From DATKPE01 sp035524335 (GTDB taxonomy: Bacteria > Bacteroidota > Ignavibacteria > UBA10030 > SZUA-254): a DNA stretch of 40,923 nt. The translations under genes were made by a program, and so were the position numbers. The DNA lies in contig DATKPE010000040.1 of NCBI GenBank assembly GCA_035524335.1, positions 1-40,923 on the forward strand, read 5' to 3'. How positions within the stretch are numbered: the first letter of the stretch is position 1; each line of letters opens with the position of its first letter. Under the pieces are notes generated by a model. It saw nothing but the letters and a program-made list of their open reading frames with translations, had not been told where the DNA came from and made no database searches. Shown one piece after another: positions 1 through 7,250 of this stretch.

Positions 1-642
1 GCTGTCGCTGTAATCGAGCGATGCGGTATAGATTCTCGTCTGATTCGGTGACTGACCCGGTGCGATGACCGAGGCGTCCCGGATCAGCGTCCGGAAATTG
101 CCCGACATCCGGAACGAGAGCGGCGATCCGGTGAACGCACCCTGAAGGTTCATCGCCACGCCGGGCATTTTCTGATCAAGCGTCCGGTCGGAGAACAGAA
201 GGGTGAAATATTGTGCCGCAATTCTCCCCTTGAGGCTGAGCCAGCCGGGAGTCGCCTCCGGCTTTCGGGAGGATCCTGTCTGCGCCTGTCCGGCGGGGGA
301 CGGGGGCCCTGCGGGATATCCTGCCTCGGCCGGCGGGGGGGCGGACGGGACGAATGCCAGAACACTGTCCCCGACCGCCGGTTTTTTCCGAGAGGAAACG
401 ATCGTGCAGGCGGAAGACTTCGAGCTCACGGCGGCGACCGTCAGATGCGCGATCGTATCGCCCCGTGTTATGACCATCACGTTCATCGAATCCCTGAGGC
501 CGTCGTTTCTGCCGAGGGAGGTATAGACGTATTCCGCCGTCAGGAAGGTGATTTTTCCCCGGACCACGGGCGCGCCGGTCCCGCTCTGGGCGTGCAGAAC
601 GGCGGCGAGGAGGGGCAGTATCGTGGCGATCTTCCTGATCAT
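1..642 (-). CDS. Secreted protein, probable outer-membrane beta-barrel, partial (3' end beyond window)
   Basis: The reading frame is open from an ATG at 642 to the window edge, giving 214 residues with no stop. The ATG overlaps the TGA of the upstream 28-heme cytochrome (ATGA), so translation is probably coupled. Residues 1-19 form a signal peptide ending around LHAQ. Residues 27-98 (VVRGKITFLTAEYVY to VGDSVLAF) look like the small beta domain seen at the end of FlgT-like and other envelope proteins, with the pattern 'Y-x-x-x-G-x-x-D-G-L ... GD-x-I-A-x-L-x-V'. A Pro/Ala/Gly-rich linker follows (101-132). From about 135 onward, polar and hydrophobic residues alternate as in beta strands, and the spacing suggests a barrel. 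As last gene of a cytochrome operon it could be the porin of a porin-cytochrome conduit. That role is inference, because the barrel itself lies outside the window. Confidence 0.7.
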   Translation of the reverse strand, partial: MIRKIATILPLLAAVLHAQSGTGAPVVRGKITFLTAEYVYTSLGRNDGLRDSMNVMVITRGDTIAHLTVAAVSSKSSACTIVSSRKKPAVGDSVLAFVPSAPPPAEAGYPAGPPSPAGQAQTGSSRKPEATPGWLSLKGRIAAQYFTLLFSDRTLDQKMPGVAMNLQGAFTGSPLSFRMSGNFRTLIRDASVIAPGQSPNQTRIYTASLDYSDS

Positions 643-2726
643 ACGTTCCGGTGACAGCTGTAGCAGTTCGGCGACGCGTAGACGAATCCGCTGACGCCGG
701 AGTGTTCGGACGTCGTGTTGCTCTGCCCGTGACACGTCAGGCAGGTGAAAGCGGCATAGTTCGAATTATCCTGATGGCACTGGGAACAGAGCGTCCACCG
801 TCCGCGGTGGGCTCCGGAGTAGACCTTGAAGTACGATCCATCGTGGGCGCTGTAGGTGGCGCCGGTCCAGACCGTGGTCGTGTGGCAGGGAGTGCAGGTG
901 TGGCTGAAATTGGCCGAGACATGATTCGGGTCGGTTTCGGCGTTGAATTTGTCCGAATGACACATGTAACAGTCGGTGTAGACCAGCGCGTAGTTGCCGC
1001 TGTGACACGCGACGCAGGTGGTGGTCACATGGGCGCCGGTGAGCGCGAATTTTGTGGTGCTGTGGTCGAACGTGCCGCCGGTCCAGATCGTCGTGGTATG
1101 GCAGGGAGTACAGGTATGACTGAATCCGGCCTGTGCATGATTCGGGTCGGCCGGTTTCGCGAAGTCGGCGGCATGGCATGCGTAACAGTCGGTGTAGACG
1201 ATTGCATAATTCCCGTTGTGGCAGGTGACGCAGGTAACGGCGACATGCGCTCCGGTGAGCGTGAACTTCGTGGTGCTATGGTCGAACGTGCCGCCGGTCC
1301 AGACCGTCGTGGTATGGCACGGTGTGCAGGTGTGGCTGAAATTGGCCTGCACGTGGTTCGGATCTGTCTGTGCGGTGAATTTGTCCGCATGGCACATGTA
1401 ACAGTCGGTATACACAAGCGAGTAATTGCTGGCGCCATGGCAGGAGGAGCAGAGCAATGCGGTATGGGCGCCGGTCAGCGGGAACTTTGTCGTCGAGTGG
1501 TCGAAATTCGCATCCCCCCACGACGTCGTGCCGTGACAGGTGGAACAGTCATGGCTGAAGTTCTGGGCCGCATGGTTGGGGTCGGTCGCGCTCTGATATT
1601 CCGCGGCGTGGCACTGGTAACAGACCGTGTACACCAGCGCATAGTTTCCGTTATGGCATTGGACGCAGGTCGCGGCGACGTGTTTTCCGGTGAGGGGAAA
1701 CTTGGTCGTCGAGTGATCGAACGTCCCCCCCGTCCAGACCGTGGTGGTGTGACAGGGTGTGCAGGTATGATTGAAGTTTGCCTGGACGTGGTTCGGATCG
1801 GTCTGCGCGATGAATTTATCGGCATGGCACTGGTAGCAGTCGGTATAGACCAGCTGGTAATTGCCGTTGATATGGCACCCGGAGCATGCGGTCGTTGTAT
1901 GAGCGCCGGTGAGAGGGAACCGGGTGGTGTTGTGATCGAACGTCGCGGGCTGCCATGCGGTCGTCGAATGGCACTGGAGACAGTTGTGGCTGAATCCGCC
2001 GCTGACGTGGGGCGGATTCGCAGTGGCGTTAAAATCGCCCCGGTGACAGCTGAAGCAGTCCGTCGGAAGTTTGGTGAAATTATTGTTTACATGGCAGGAA
2101 CTGCAGAGCACCGTCTGATGCGCGCCGGTCAGCGGAAACGCCGTCATCGCGTGGTTGAACCCGCCGGGCCAGGTCAGCGACGTCGTGAGATGGCACTGCG
2201 CACAGTCGGTCCCGAAACCGTTCTGGGTATGAGGCGGCGCGGTCGTTGCAAGGTACTCGGTGCGATGGCATGAAATGCATTCCAGCGGGGTTCCGGCAAA
2301 CCGGTTCGGCGACGGCCTGTTGTGGCATGCCTCGCAGTTCGTCACGAGGTGTTTCCCCTGGAGGGGAAAACGGGTCTGCTGATGCCGGTCGCGCATGTCG
2401 GGTATCACCCATGATGCGGTGGTGTGGCATCGGAGACAGTTCGTTCCGAGCTCGCTCTTGTGAATGTCGGTATGGCAGGACAGACAGGCGCTGTTCTGTG
2501 CCCGGAAGACCAGGTTCTCGTGACAGCTTCTGCACGCCACGGCGGCGTGCTGACCCGTGAGGGCGAAGCCGGTGACCGAATGATCGAATGCGGAATCGCT
2601 CCGCATTTTCCACGATTCGGAGGAATGACAGACGGCGCATTTGAACCGGATCTCGCCGTGCGGCGAGGTCTGCCCGGAGGCGGTCTGAACCAGGAGAATG
2701 AGGAAAAGGAACAGCCAGCGCTTCAT
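639..2726 (-). CDS. 28-heme c-type cytochrome, exported
   Basis: The 695-residue protein starts at ATG 2726 behind a GGGAGGGG Shine-Dalgarno sequence. This ATG overlaps the TGA of the 20-heme cytochrome gene. A signal peptide (MKRWLFLFLILLVQTASG) has no lipobox Cys. I count 28 CxxCH heme-c motifs, from CAVCH to CYSCH at the very C-terminus. Most of the protein is a tandem array of a roughly 72-residue, three-heme module: CTPCH-TTTVW, then FDHSTTKFPLTGAH, then CVxCH, then VYTDCYxCH, then DPNH, then NFSH. The conserved FDH, GxH, PNH and FSH histidines are probable distal ligands, giving bis-His hemes. Such chains move electrons over long distances in the periplasm or at the cell surface. It lies between a 20-heme cytochrome and a probable outer-membrane protein, which suggests the outer half of an electron conduit. 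Subcellular location cannot be read from sequence alone. Confidence 0.95.
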   Translation of the reverse strand: MKRWLFLFLILLVQTASGQTSPHGEIRFKCAVCHSSESWKMRSDSAFDHSVTGFALTGQHAAVACRSCHENLVFRAQNSACLSCHTDIHKSELGTNCLRCHTTASWVIPDMRDRHQQTRFPLQGKHLVTNCEACHNRPSPNRFAGTPLECISCHRTEYLATTAPPHTQNGFGTDCAQCHLTTSLTWPGGFNHAMTAFPLTGAHQTVLCSSCHVNNNFTKLPTDCFSCHRGDFNATANPPHVSGGFSHNCLQCHSTTAWQPATFDHNTTRFPLTGAHTTTACSGCHINGNYQLVYTDCYQCHADKFIAQTDPNHVQANFNHTCTPCHTTTVWTGGTFDHSTTKFPLTGKHVAATCVQCHNGNYALVYTVCYQCHAAEYQSATDPNHAAQNFSHDCSTCHGTTSWGDANFDHSTTKFPLTGAHTALLCSSCHGASNYSLVYTDCYMCHADKFTAQTDPNHVQANFSHTCTPCHTTTVWTGGTFDHSTTKFTLTGAHVAVTCVTCHNGNYAIVYTDCYACHAADFAKPADPNHAQAGFSHTCTPCHTTTIWTGGTFDHSTTKFALTGAHVTTTCVACHSGNYALVYTDCYMCHSDKFNAETDPNHVSANFSHTCTPCHTTTVWTGATYSAHDGSYFKVYSGAHRGRWTLCSQCHQDNSNYAAFTCLTCHGQSNTTSEHSGVSGFVYASPNCYSCHRNV
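882..2189 (-). repeat. Six in-frame tandem repeats of about 216 bp (triheme module)
   Basis: The first heme codons of successive modules lie at 882, 1098, 1314, 1533, 1749, 1968 and 2190, giving periods of 216, 216, 219, 216, 219 and 222 bp. Each period encodes one three-heme module of 72-74 residues. The copies nearest the 3' end of the gene (about 882-1760) are the most alike at DNA level, and the upstream copies have diverged more. The periods are all multiples of three, so gain or loss of a unit keeps the frame. Confidence 0.9.
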
Positions 2727-4390
2727 GTGCCCCTCCCGTTGGTGTGGCAGGACTCGCACTCGTTCGACAGCGGTTTATAGCGGACCGCCAGACTGCCGCC
2801 GATCGTTTCCTGTTTGTGGCAGAGCCCGCAGGCGACCCGCGCGTGCGCGCCGGTCAGCGAAAACCGGCTGTCGCGCTGATGGTCGAAGACCAGCTCTTTC
2901 CACTGCCCGGAGGAATGGCACCGCCCGCAGGCCGTATGGCCATCGGTTTCGAATTGCCCCTTGTGAGAGTCCCGATGACAGGTTTCACACTCCCGCCGCA
3001 GGCCTTTGAAAGGAAAACTGCGCTGGTCGCCTTTCACCACCGGCTTATGGCACTCGCGACAGGCGATCGAAGCATGCTTTCCCTTCAGGGGAAATTTTGT
3101 CGTGCTGTGATCGAACGTTACGCTCTGCCAGCTCTCCGTGCCGTGACAGCTTTTGCAGCCCTCCGCGTACGACGGAGCCGCCACAGCGATGTCGTGGACG
3201 CTCTTATGGCAGGTCTCGCACCGGAGGTCGGCGAAATGGAACCGCGCCGGTTTGGTTCCCTTTTTCTGATGACAGGCCTGGCAGGGGACTGCGAGATGGC
3301 CACCGGCGAGAGGAAATCGCCCCTTGTTGTGAAGGGCGAGTGTATAGAGCGAAGGCGAAAACTTCTCAAGCGTGTGGCAGTCGGCGCAGTTGTTGTCGTT
3401 CGATGCGGCGAACTCTCCGAGATGGTAATCCGCATGACAATCGGTACACCCCCGGTGCCGGATGAGGAAGGTGGAGCTGAACGTCGCCCCTTCCGCCGGT
3501 TTGTGGCACTTCGCGCACGGGATGTTCGCGTGCTTCCCCGCGAGCCGGAATCCGGTCAGGTCGTGGTTGAACGTTTTTTTCATCGCGACGTTCCAGCCGT
3601 CCTCGGAATGGCACGATCTGCACGACTGTTTCGCCATTTTATCCGTATGTGGCGATTTGTGGCAGTTCCCGCATTCGGAATATTCCGCGATGAGGAAGGA
3701 GCCGACCCGGTGCGGGGAATCGGCGGGGGCCGCGGTGTGACAGCGCGCGCACGCGACCGCACGGTGTTTTCCGATCAGCGGATAGCGCGTGGAGGCATGA
3801 TCGAAGGCGCGGGTATTCTTCCAGCCCTCCTCGGTATGACACGTCGAACACTGTTCCTTCCTCTGCTCGTCGTGCGGATTAGCGTGGCACGAAAAACATG
3901 CCGAGCGGAGGCCGAGATAGGTCATGTGCGGATGGCCGGAAAGCATCGTGAGAACGTCCTTGTCCCGTATCTGCTCCCGGGTATGGCATTTTGCGCAGTC
4001 CAGTTCCCGGTGCTTCCCGGCAAGATCATAGCCGGTTTCCGCGTGACGGAACGTCTTCGGGGAAAATTTGTATGTCTGTGCCTCCCGGCCGACGTGTTCC
4101 TTGTGGCATTCGATGCACTGCTTCGCCGTGACGCGGGAATGATAGCCGTGATTGCCGGCAATCGTCTGCTGAATCTCGGTGTGGCAGGCCAGACACTTCT
4201 GGCCGCTGATGGTTTTCCCGACCTCGTGGCACTGTGTGCAGTTGTTGGGGCCTTCGAGCTGTTGATGCGCCCGGGAGAGGTCGCCGGGGGAAAACTGTGC
4301 GCGGAGCGGTACAGCCAGGCACCCGAAAAGAAGTGCAATGCCGGCGCCGCGGCGGAACCGCGGCCATCCGGGGGCGATTGTCCGGTTCAT
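2723..4390 (-). CDS. 20-heme c-type cytochrome, exported
   Basis: The frame is open far upstream, but the real start is ATG 4390. It overlaps the TGA of the b-type cytochrome gene by one base (TGATG) and begins a signal peptide ending at LRAQ. The mature protein has 20 CxxCH motifs in 555 residues. The spacing is less regular than in the neighbouring 28-heme protein, though 'FDH-S/T-T-K/R-F/Y-PL-x-GKH' segments recur (for example around CARCH, CRECH and CGLCH), as in that protein. Upstream of several motifs lie extra histidines suited to bis-His ligation. The gene is second in the operon, so it is a plausible periplasmic carrier between the membrane cytochrome b and the 28-heme protein. There is no lipobox, no catalytic motif typical of NrfA or Hao, and no CxxCK. 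It therefore looks like an electron carrier rather than an enzyme. Confidence 0.93.
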   Translation of the reverse strand: MNRTIAPGWPRFRRGAGIALLFGCLAVPLRAQFSPGDLSRAHQQLEGPNNCTQCHEVGKTISGQKCLACHTEIQQTIAGNHGYHSRVTAKQCIECHKEHVGREAQTYKFSPKTFRHAETGYDLAGKHRELDCAKCHTREQIRDKDVLTMLSGHPHMTYLGLRSACFSCHANPHDEQRKEQCSTCHTEEGWKNTRAFDHASTRYPLIGKHRAVACARCHTAAPADSPHRVGSFLIAEYSECGNCHKSPHTDKMAKQSCRSCHSEDGWNVAMKKTFNHDLTGFRLAGKHANIPCAKCHKPAEGATFSSTFLIRHRGCTDCHADYHLGEFAASNDNNCADCHTLEKFSPSLYTLALHNKGRFPLAGGHLAVPCQACHQKKGTKPARFHFADLRCETCHKSVHDIAVAAPSYAEGCKSCHGTESWQSVTFDHSTTKFPLKGKHASIACRECHKPVVKGDQRSFPFKGLRRECETCHRDSHKGQFETDGHTACGRCHSSGQWKELVFDHQRDSRFSLTGAHARVACGLCHKQETIGGSLAVRYKPLSNECESCHTNGRGT

Positions 4391-5280
4391 CAGAATATCC
4401 ACCTGTATCCAAGCATATAGGCGACCGCCACGTGCGCCGCGAGGGTGATGAACATGATGATGGTGAACGGCAGGTGGATGGCGTGCCAGTAGAAAAAGAC
4501 TCGTTCCACCTGCTTCAGGAGCATCGATTTCTGATGAAGGGAGACCTGTTCCGCGGCATGCTCGCGGATGATTCTGCTCGTTTCCGGATCCACCTGCCGC
4601 CGGCGGAGGCTGGTGGTGATCTCCTTCAGCGTTCGCGCGCGGATCCTCCGGAGTCTGAGCATCGTCGAGATCGTTTCCGCAAGGGTGCCGGGAGTCCGGA
4701 GGTTCCCGAACTGTTCTTCGATTATGGCCATGACGCGGCTCCCCGCCTCGGTAGCGGTCAGGGTGGAGCGGAGCGAGGCAAGCCGGTTCTGGAGCTCTTC
4801 GCGGGTCATTTCGGTCCCGCGGATGTTCCGGGGGATCTGGACATAGAGGAACCGGCCGATGATCCCGCTTCCTGCGACCGCGAGCATCGACCAGAGACTG
4901 ATGGCCGCTACTCCTCCGGCCTTGAAGGTCGTGTGATAGATGACCAGGACAGGTCCGACGAGACAGAGGACGATGTGAAATTCGAGCCAGACGGAGAGGG
5001 AACCGATTTTCCAGAAGGCCCGGAGCCGTTTCCGGGATGAGTAGGTGATGACGCCGATGATGATCAGCGTAGCGCCGATGATGCCGAGGCCCTGGCTGTA
5101 GACGCCGGACGGGCGCATCGATTCGTAATCGAGCCGGAACGGTCTCTCCGCGAGGGGGGTGGAGTAGTACCCCCATCCCTTCAGACTCAGGACGATGACG
5201 GTCACGATCGTCATTCCCCCGAGAAACAGGAGGAAGAGATGGTGGGAAAGAGTTTTTCCCGCTTCAGGCTCTTTCTTCAT
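4390..5280 (-). CDS. Membrane di-heme b-type cytochrome (cytochrome b561/ferric-reductase-like fold)
   Basis: The 296-residue protein starts at ATG 5280 (a TTG lies directly before it); I see no clear Shine-Dalgarno sequence. Hydrophobic segments are at about 16-34, 67-82, 97-118, 126-147 and 265-290. Two histidine pairs have the spacing of stacked b hemes: H102/H116 in the third segment and H269/H283 in the last, both 13 residues apart; H266 is also present. Between the fourth and fifth segments is an unusual, strongly charged insert of about 115 residues rich in Arg, Glu and Leu, predicted to be helical. The family moves electrons within the membrane, so here it would pass them from menaquinol to the 20-heme protein encoded directly downstream (or the reverse). 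I found no CxxCH and no flavin domain. The 258-bp upstream gap is AT-rich and holds an imperfect 15-bp palindrome at 5421-5435. Confidence 0.8.
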   Translation of the reverse strand: MKKEPEAGKTLSHHLFLLFLGGMTIVTVIVLSLKGWGYYSTPLAERPFRLDYESMRPSGVYSQGLGIIGATLIIIGVITYSSRKRLRAFWKIGSLSVWLEFHIVLCLVGPVLVIYHTTFKAGGVAAISLWSMLAVAGSGIIGRFLYVQIPRNIRGTEMTREELQNRLASLRSTLTATEAGSRVMAIIEEQFGNLRTPGTLAETISTMLRLRRIRARTLKEITTSLRRRQVDPETSRIIREHAAEQVSLHQKSMLLKQVERVFFYWHAIHLPFTIIMFITLAAHVAVAYMLGYRWIF

Positions 5281-5538
5281 CAATCAAATAATGATTTGAC
5301 AGAACACCTGATCTGTATGATGAACAACATTACATGAAGGGGATGAACCCCTTGAACCGCTCGACTAAGATGGCAATTTTCGCCGAGAGTTCAATTCGGA
5401 AAGTGAGGATGCTCACGCAACAGTTTTAAATACTGTATCCTGAGAGCAACGGCTCAAATATGGCGGTTGGTAAAAGTAATGGATAACCCCTTCCCAGGAA
5501 AGAACTGAGAATTCGGGAAAGATGCAAGGATTATTTTG

Positions 5539-6786
5539 TCACCACCGCCGGGGAACGTTTTTGACCGTCCGGACGGTGTCCCGCGCGATGAGAAGTTCTT
5601 CGTTGGTCGGAATGACCCAGGCTTTCAGTTTCGAATTATCGGTGGAAATTTCGCCCTCTTTTCCCTGCACCAGCTCGGCATTCCGTTTCTTGTCGATCTC
5701 CAGCCCCAGCGACTCGAGCCCCGCGCAGATCCGTTCGCGGACTTTTGCGCTGTTCTCTCCGATTCCGCCGGTGAAGACGACCGCATCCGCTCCGCCCATC
5801 TCCGCATAGTAGGCGCCGACGTACTTCCGCGCCCTGTTGCAGAAAATGTCGATCGCCAGGCGCGCCCGCCGATCCTGCTTCTCCTGTTCCTCGTCGAGAA
5901 GCTCGCGCATATCGTTGGTCAGGCCGGAGATGCCGAGCAGTCCGCTCTGCTTGTTCAGCATGGTGTCGATCTCGCGGACGCTCATCCCTTCCTTGTTCCG
6001 GATGAACTCGATGAGCGACGGATCGAGGTCGCCCACGCGGGTTCCCATGACGAGACCCTCCAGGGGGGTGAACCCCATCGACGTATCGATCGATTCCCCG
6101 CGGCGGATGGCGCAGGCCGAACAGCCGTTGCCGAGATGCATCGTGATGAGGTTGGTCTGCTCCGGGGTGATCCCCCTGATCGAACGGTACCGGTACGAGA
6201 CGTACCGGTGCGATGTGCCGTGGAACCCGTACCGCCGGATCCGGTGGCGGCGGTAGAGCTGATACGGTATCGCGTACAGATACGAGGTCTCCGGCATCGT
6301 CGAATGAAACGCCGTGTCGAAGACCGCGACCTGCGGAACGCCGGGACCGAGGAGCTCGCGGGCCGCGACGATTCCCTTGAGGTTGGCGGGATTGTGGAGC
6401 GGCGCGAGCTCGATCGTGTCCTCGATTTGCTCGATCACCTCGTCGCTGATGAGAACCGATTTGGTGAACCGCTCGCCCCCGTGCACGACCCGGTGACCCA
6501 CCGCATGGATATCGGCGAGCGAATTGATCTTCTTGATGTTCGATTCGGGCGAGATGATCCACCGGAGGACGTAGTTGATGGCTTCACGATGGTCGCGGAT
6601 GGCTTCCGCCCGGCGCACCTTCGGCTGGCCGTCGGCCTGGAGGGTGATGAGCGCCTGGCCGATGACCCGCTCGAGGACTCCGCTCGCGAGCCGCCTGTCC
6701 TGATTCTTTTCAATGAGATCGAGGTCGGTTTCTATGATCTGAAACTTTACCGAGGATGAACCGCAGTTGAGGACGAGAATATTCAT
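5539..6786 (-). CDS. ackA: Acetate kinase
   Basis: The 415-residue protein interconverts acetyl phosphate + ADP and acetate + ATP in the cytoplasm, the ATP-yielding end of acetate fermentation. Family signatures are all present: NILVLNCGSSSVKF at the N-terminus, HRVVHGGE (98-105), the catalytic Asp in VFDTAFH (D157), FHGTSH (H189), GTRVGDLDP (R250), FTGGIGEN (338-345), and a Glu near the end in PTNEELLI. The length is normal. Start ATG 6786 is the only sensible one, since it begins the conserved strand. No phosphotransacetylase gene is adjacent. A 258-bp gap separates ackA from the cytochrome operon downstream on the same strand. I saw no terminator hairpin there, so read-through is possible. 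Confidence 0.98.
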   Translation of the reverse strand: MNILVLNCGSSSVKFQIIETDLDLIEKNQDRRLASGVLERVIGQALITLQADGQPKVRRAEAIRDHREAINYVLRWIISPESNIKKINSLADIHAVGHRVVHGGERFTKSVLISDEVIEQIEDTIELAPLHNPANLKGIVAARELLGPGVPQVAVFDTAFHSTMPETSYLYAIPYQLYRRHRIRRYGFHGTSHRYVSYRYRSIRGITPEQTNLITMHLGNGCSACAIRRGESIDTSMGFTPLEGLVMGTRVGDLDPSLIEFIRNKEGMSVREIDTMLNKQSGLLGISGLTNDMRELLDEEQEKQDRRARLAIDIFCNRARKYVGAYYAEMGGADAVVFTGGIGENSAKVRERICAGLESLGLEIDKKRNAELVQGKEGEISTDNSKLKAWVIPTNEELLIARDTVRTVKNVPRRW

Positions 6787-7250
6787 GGTCAGATTCGGGA
6801 GAAAAATGTCGGGAGGTCAGTGGGATGATTCGCTTCAATAATTGCCTGAAACCGGCTGTAAGATACGAAAAACGACCGTAAAATGCGATTGGATGTTCAT
6901 CGAATTGTTCTTATATTATCACACAAAATCGCGCGCCAGCTGAACGTATCATTATCGCCAGGAAGATGCAATCGGCTGTTGTTCCTCATCAACTCCGTTT
7001 CCACATTCGTACGCGATGCATTCTCCTTCAGCAATAATCAATGTCTGAAATTCTGATTCATGTCTGCAATTTTAACGATATTCAGTAAGTGGAGTCCGGC
7101 GTCCGAGATTCGGATTGAATCAGCCGCCGGACCGGAATTCTGATGTGAATGTTCCCGCTTCGGATCGGGTGTGACGTACTGTGTCTGACCGGTTCCAGCC
7201 GTCATGGTACCCCTCACCGTGCAGTCCCTCCGTCCAGAAAGGATTCTTCC
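6787..7250. other. Divergent intergenic region between ackA and the peptidase cluster
   Basis: This 464-bp gap separates the minus-strand ackA operon from the plus-strand genes, so it should hold both promoters. It is much more AT-rich than its surroundings, notably around 6901-6920 and 7021-7085. I could not place a convincing -35/-10 pair on either strand. It contains a near-perfect 12-base direct repeat (ATGTCTGAAATT at 7041-7052, ATGTCTGCAATT at 7060-7071; period 19). An in-frame upstream extension of the next gene begins at 7149, but it does not look like protein and precedes a good signal peptide. I therefore treat it as non-coding. Confidence 0.6.

Noticed and set aside
651..2273. Long plus-strand open frame (540 codons) opposite the 28-heme cytochrome
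   Set aside because: It is the mirror of a repetitive CxxCH gene: Cys/His codons read backwards as Ala/Val-rich low-complexity protein. It has no recognisable domain or good start.
2190..2726. Possible nitrite reductase or hydroxylamine oxidoreductase in the multiheme proteins
   Set aside because: No CxxCK motif, no conserved catalytic Tyr/His/Arg context and no Hao-type tyrosine cross-link region; both proteins look like electron carriers.
2744..4420. Plus-strand open frame (558 codons) opposite the 20-heme cytochrome
   Set aside because: Same cause as above; the minus strand carries 20 heme motifs and a signal peptide.
4391..5176. N-terminal extension of the 20-heme cytochrome frame
   Set aside because: This stretch is the cytochrome b gene read in another frame (Arg/Pro/His-rich). 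The real start at 4390 begins a signal peptide and overlaps the upstream stop.
7149..7250. Upstream extension of the M64 peptidase
   Set aside because: It would bury the signal peptide 34 residues in. ATG 7251 has a Shine-Dalgarno sequence.
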